Positions 5,331 through 8,081 of a stretch of 8,081 nucleotides of DNA are shown here, piece by piece. Under the pieces are notes generated by a model. It worked only from the letters and a program-made list of their open reading frames with translations. It did no database searches and had not been told where the DNA came from. The position numbers and the translations under genes are program-made. The stretch comes from Quisquiliibacterium sp036525975 (GTDB lineage: Bacteria; Pseudomonadota; Gammaproteobacteria; Burkholderiales; Burkholderiaceae_E). The stretch covers positions 1-8,081 of the forward strand of contig DATCZK010000100.1 in NCBI GenBank assembly GCA_036525975.1. The letters are read 5' to 3'. Each line of letters begins with the position of its first letter. Position 1 is the first letter of the stretch.

Positions 5331-6584
5331 CTACCGCAGCAGCGGCCGCGACGCGATCCGCGCCTCGATCGCGGCCATCATCTTCCTGTAACCGGGGCCG
5401 TCGACGCCGCCGAAGCGGCGATCGAATTCCTGCTGCGACATGAACTCGGGCAGGTCGGCCGCGTCGGGCATGAAGTCGCTCTCGCGCACTCCCTTCGAGA
5501 TCGCGCGCGCCAGCTCGAGAGCGCGCGCCTGCGACGCGCTCGCGAGCTCTCCGAGCCGCGCGCCGGCGCGGTCGGCCGCGATGTCGTTGAACGAGAAGCC
5601 GCTCCCGCCGCGCGCGTCGGCCACCTCCTTGTGCAGGCCCACCGCGTCGGCCAGCGGGCTGCCCGCGGCGGCCGCGATCGCCGCCGAGATCAGGTAGTGC
5701 TTCGGGAAGTCGGTGCGTCCCGAGAGCGTCACGGTGCGCCGGGCCGGCTGCGGCCACTGGCTCGCCGCCGGCGCGATCGCCGCGAGCTCGCCGCCGCCGG
5801 CGTAGAAAGCCAGCACCACGAGCGCTGCGCGGCTCTCCGCCATCGCGCTGCCGCCCGCGCCGCGCTCGGCCACCGTGGCGAACAGCGGCGGCATCAGCGC
5901 GGCGAGCGAGACCTTCGCCGGCGCGTCGGCCGCGGCCGCGACCAGGCGGTCGTGGTAGACGCGCAGCCGCGCCTGTTCGGCCGCGGGCAGCAGCGAGGCG
6001 CGCGCGCGCGCCTCGATCGCGCCGCTCCAGACGTAGCTGAGCTCGAGCCGGCCCTCGGCGATGCGCACGCCGCGGACCACGTCGGCGGCGAGCGCGCCGC
6101 GCTCGGTGGCGGCGAGCCGGCGCAGGGCCAGGCGCAGGCCGTAGTCGGCAACGGCAGCGGGCACCGGCAGCGCGCCGATGCGCAGCCGGTCGAAACGCGG
6201 CAGCGTTTCGCCCTCGCGCAGCAGCGCGTCCACGTTCAGATAGGGCCCGATCGGGCTGTGCGGGATCTCCACGCTCGCCTGCAACGACATCGTGCCGGAG
6301 CGCAACGACACGCTCGCGGCGCCCCGCGCGAAGCGGCTGGCCGCGTAGTTCAGCATCAGCTCGAGTTCGCGCTCGCCCACCCGCACGGTGCGGGCAACGC
6401 CGGCCGGTGCGCCGCGCGGGTCGTGCCGCTCGATCATGCGCCTGGCCTTCTCGACGTCCTCGTGCGTGAGGCGCACCTCGCGCGCCACCAGCGGCGTGTC
6501 TTGCAGGCTCAGCCAGGCCGCGCCCGCCGCGAGAAGCGGCACCGCGATCAGCAGCAGCAGGAAGGCCCGGGCGAGAAATTTCAT
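5331..6584 (-). CDS. Membrane-anchored conserved protein of unknown function
   Basis: 417 residues, ATG 6582-6584, stop TAG. Residues 7-27 (AFLLLLIAVPLLAAGAAWLSL), after a short Lys/Arg head, form a single signal anchor or uncleaved leader, so most of the protein should be periplasmic. The middle (about 62-215) alternates strand-like segments (TVRVGERELELMLNYAASRF, SGTMSLQASVEIP). The best-conserved-looking part is residues 293-345: FPKHYLISAAIAAAAGSPLA, then VGLHKEVADARGG, then SGFSFNDIAADRAGARLGEL. The end is PEFMSQQEFDRRFGGVDGPGYRKM. I have a general recollection of uncharacterised proteobacterial proteins with this 'GGSGFSF-DLAADRAG' block; no function is known to me. The ATG has no Shine-Dalgarno: the mRNA there is a run of C triplets, with a matching G-quadruplex motif on the template strand. 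The signal anchor directly after the ATG still supports this start. It lies 77 bp downstream of the beta-propeller gene and may be co-transcribed. Confidence 0.82.
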   Translation of the reverse strand: MKFLARAFLLLLIAVPLLAAGAAWLSLQDTPLVAREVRLTHEDVEKARRMIERHDPRGAPAGVARTVRVGERELELMLNYAASRFARGAASVSLRSGTMSLQASVEIPHSPIGPYLNVDALLREGETLPRFDRLRIGALPVPAAVADYGLRLALRRLAATERGALAADVVRGVRIAEGRLELSYVWSGAIEARARASLLPAAEQARLRVYHDRLVAAAADAPAKVSLAALMPPLFATVAERGAGGSAMAESRAALVVLAFYAGGGELAAIAPAASQWPQPARRTVTLSGRTDFPKHYLISAAIAAAAGSPLADAVGLHKEVADARGGSGFSFNDIAADRAGARLGELASASQARALELARAISKGVRESDFMPDAADLPEFMSQQEFDRRFGGVDGPGYRKMMAAIEARIASRPLLR

Positions 6585-6585
6585 C

Positions 6586-6610
6586 GGGTGGGCGGGCGGG
6601 CGGCCGGGGG
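6586..6610 (+). other. G-quadruplex-type G-run cluster at the start of the membrane-anchored gene
   Basis: Four GGG runs are separated by single bases (6586-6600), with a fifth run of five G at 6606-6610. This is the canonical tight three-tetrad motif. It lies on the template strand, one base from the ATG of the minus-strand gene, exactly where a ribosome binding site would be expected. Confidence 0.6.
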
Positions 6611-6622
6611 CGACGGCCTCGA

Positions 6623-6645
6623 GGGGCCGGCGCGCCCGGCGCCCC
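6623..6645 (-). other. GC-rich stem-loop in the gap between propeller and membrane-anchored genes
   Basis: GGGGCCGG pairs with CCGG and CCCC across a two-base bulge around a CGCGC loop. It begins 17 bp past the TGA at 6663-6665. There is no U-run, so it may be attenuation, a processing site or chance in GC-rich DNA. Confidence 0.25.
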
Positions 6646-6662
6646 GGGTCAGCGTCATCTGC

Positions 6663-8081
6663 TCAGTGCAACCAGGTGGAGACCTCGCCGGTGCGCGGGT
6701 CGATCCGCCGCACCGCGTTTTGAGAAAGAACGTACACGTAACCGTCGGCGGCGGTGCAAAAGGCGTCGGCGTTCTGGATCGTGGCCTGGCCGCGCGGCCC
6801 GTCGACCACCGGCGAGTGCGCGCCGGGGGCGCTTCGCCACCAGTAGCGGAACTGCTTGCCGTTGTCGGCCACGACCAGGCCCGCGTCGCTGTAATAGCCC
6901 GCGTTGAACGCGAGCGGCGTGCCGTCGGGGGCGAGGCCCACCGCAACCAGGCGGCCCACCGGGTCGAAGCGCGCGCCGTGGCCCGCGCGCCCGAGGAGCT
7001 CGTCGCGCCCCTGGTCGATGCGGTGCACCTTGGTGTAGACGACGTCCGGGCCCGAGCCCTCGCGCTGCGCGCGGTGCGAGCCCATCGTGAGCGGCCGCCC
7101 CTGCGCGTCGACCGCAACGCGCTGGTAGCCCGGCGTGCGATAGCCGTTGCGGTTGGTGACCGAATACGGCTCGCAGGTGCCGTTGCCGAACACGGTGCCG
7201 ACCTCGCCGCCGGGCGCGACGCGGCGCAGCGAGCAGCTCGGCCGGTCGTTGCCGGACGCGCTGTCGCCCTCGAGCACGAAGATCTCGCCGCGCGCGTTCA
7301 CCGCGATCGACAAGGTGCCCGCGAACAGCGCGTCGCGCCCCGGGCCGTCGCGATACCCGCGCACGGCCTGGTCGCGGTGCGCGTCGCCGGTGCAAAGCCC
7401 CGCACCGCCGCCGGCGACGCGCTCGACCATTCCGTCGCTTCGGTAGCGCAGGATCGCCGCGTAGGCGGAGGCGGCCGCCAGCACGTCGCCGCCCGGCTCG
7501 ACCGCGATGTCGGTGACGCCGCCGAAATCGATCCCGCGGGCGGCCGCGACCGGCACGCCGCAAGGCGGCCAGCTCCCGGTGCGCTCCCGGCCCACCCGCA
7601 CGGCGATCGGGCGCACGCGCCCGTCGGCCTCGACGCGCCACAGGCCGGTGCCGTTGTCCACGTACTCGCGACCGCGCCCGCGCTCGGGCGACGGGTCGTA
7701 GCGGTCGCTGCGCGCGTACAGCACGAGCCCGCCCTGGGGATGGCAAGCCATCGCGGTGGCTTTCTCGAGGAAGCGCCTGTCCGCCGGCACGTACGGGTTC
7801 GTGACGACGATCAGCCCCTTCTGGGGAAGGAAACGATCGGCGAGATCGGCGGGCGTGCCGTTGCGCAGGTCGACGGTGCGCGGCGCATCGGCGATCCGCT
7901 GCTCGAGCGCCTGGAACGGGAGCGCGGACGGGGCCGGCTGCGCGGACGGCGCGGGCGGCGCGGAAGCGGCCGGCGGCGCGGGCGGCGCCGAGGGAGCCGA
8001 CACCGTGGGTGGGGCGGGCGGCGCCGAGGGAGCCGACACGGTGGGCTGCGCCGGCGGAGCCGACACCGTGGGTGGGGCGGG
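6663..8081 (-). CDS. NHL-like beta-propeller protein with Pro/Ala-rich repeat linker, 5' truncated
   Basis: The frame is open to the right edge (472 codons visible, stop TGA 6663-6665). The start lies beyond the window; the GTG at 8064-8066 is a Val codon inside a repeat, so I do not accept it as a start. Using that codon as residue 1: residues 1-50 are Pro/Ala/Ser repeats; 51-100 a linker with FQALEQRIADAPRTVDLRNG; about 100-467 carry repeated strand blocks such as VTDIAVEPGGDVLAAAS--ILRYRSDG, LSIAVNARGEIFVLEGD--LRRVAPGG, VAVDAQGRPLTMGS--VHRID and AFCTAADGYVYVLSQNAVRRIDPRTG. These are NHL/SMP-30-like propeller blades, probably five or six. Six cysteines (108, 169, 225, 278, 298, 437) would suit disulfides in an exported protein. 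I infer a periplasmic or surface protein with a flexible stalk; ligand or enzyme activity is unknown. Confidence 0.78.
   Translation of the reverse strand, partial: PAPPTVSAPPAQPTVSAPSAPPAPPTVSAPSAPPAPPAASAPPAPSAQPAPSALPFQALEQRIADAPRTVDLRNGTPADLADRFLPQKGLIVVTNPYVPADRRFLEKATAMACHPQGGLVLYARSDRYDPSPERGRGREYVDNGTGLWRVEADGRVRPIAVRVGRERTGSWPPCGVPVAAARGIDFGGVTDIAVEPGGDVLAAASAYAAILRYRSDGMVERVAGGGAGLCTGDAHRDQAVRGYRDGPGRDALFAGTLSIAVNARGEIFVLEGDSASGNDRPSCSLRRVAPGGEVGTVFGNGTCEPYSVTNRNGYRTPGYQRVAVDAQGRPLTMGSHRAQREGSGPDVVYTKVHRIDQGRDELLGRAGHGARFDPVGRLVAVGLAPDGTPLAFNAGYYSDAGLVVADNGKQFRYWWRSAPGAHSPVVDGPRGQATIQNADAFCTAADGYVYVLSQNAVRRIDPRTGEVSTWLH
7995..8081. repeat. Degenerate tandem repeat encoding Pro/Ala/Ser linker
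   Basis: AGCCGACAC recurs at 7995, 8031 and 8058, giving unit lengths of 36 and 27 bp, with GTGGGTGGGGCGGG shared by flanking copies. In the minus-strand protein this encodes TVSAPSAPPAPP (12 residues) and TVSAPPAQP (9 residues). The array continues beyond the right edge. Confidence 0.8.

Noticed and set aside
6655..7746. Second minus-strand frame inside the beta-propeller gene.
   Set aside because: It is an Arg-rich frame-shifted shadow; the propeller strands are only readable in the chosen frame.
1..8081. Search for tRNA, rRNA, CRISPR, insertion sequences, attachment sites or phage genes.
   Set aside because: No repeat-spacer pattern, transposase motif, integrase, or tRNA-like cloverleaf with CCA end was seen on either strand.

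Overview
The window comes from a GC-rich bacterial chromosome. Gene content, codon use (third positions almost all G or C) and protein style suggest a betaproteobacterium, most likely Burkholderiales. This is inference, because no rRNA or other taxonomic marker is present. No tRNA, insertion sequence, integrase or CRISPR array was seen, and coding density is close to complete.

Layout, left to right: (1) the 3' end of a plus-strand OB-fold protein (1-395). It converges, with only 5 bp between stop codons, on (2) a minus-strand dienelactone-hydrolase-family protein with a twin-arginine-type leader (401-1324). The remaining genes are all on the minus strand: (3) a small exported protein of unknown function with a Gly-Thr repeat tail (1391-1828); (4) an alpha/beta-hydrolase fused to a C-terminal LuxR-type HTH (1981-3048); (5) a 63-residue Cys-rich zinc-ribbon-like protein (3134-3325); (6) an NMT1/THI5-like substrate-binding-fold protein with no signal peptide (3456-4343); (7) a beta-hydroxyacid-dehydrogenase-family NAD(P) oxidoreductase (4390-5259); (8) a membrane-anchored conserved protein of unknown function (5331-6584); (9) an NHL-like beta-propeller protein with a Pro/Ala-rich repeat linker, running off the right edge (6663-8081).

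Transcription of the minus-strand genes runs right to left. Genes 7 and 6 are 46 bp apart, look like a two-gene operon, and may act in one pathway on an unknown carboxylic or hydroxy acid. A strong hairpin follows gene 6, and a sigma70-like promoter then serves the zinc-ribbon gene. Gene 4 ends at a convincing rho-independent terminator (1930-1954). Genes 3 and 2 (66 bp apart) may be co-transcribed. Genes 9 and 8 (77 bp apart) are both predicted cell-envelope proteins.

Most of this is ordinary chromosomal content. I do not see a clear new multi-gene system. The best leads are the Cys-for-Ser nucleophile in the hydrolase-LuxR fusion, the G-quadruplex-type sequence in place of a ribosome binding site at gene 8, the cytosolic substrate-binding-fold protein paired with an atypical beta-hydroxyacid dehydrogenase, and several small or conserved proteins of unknown function.
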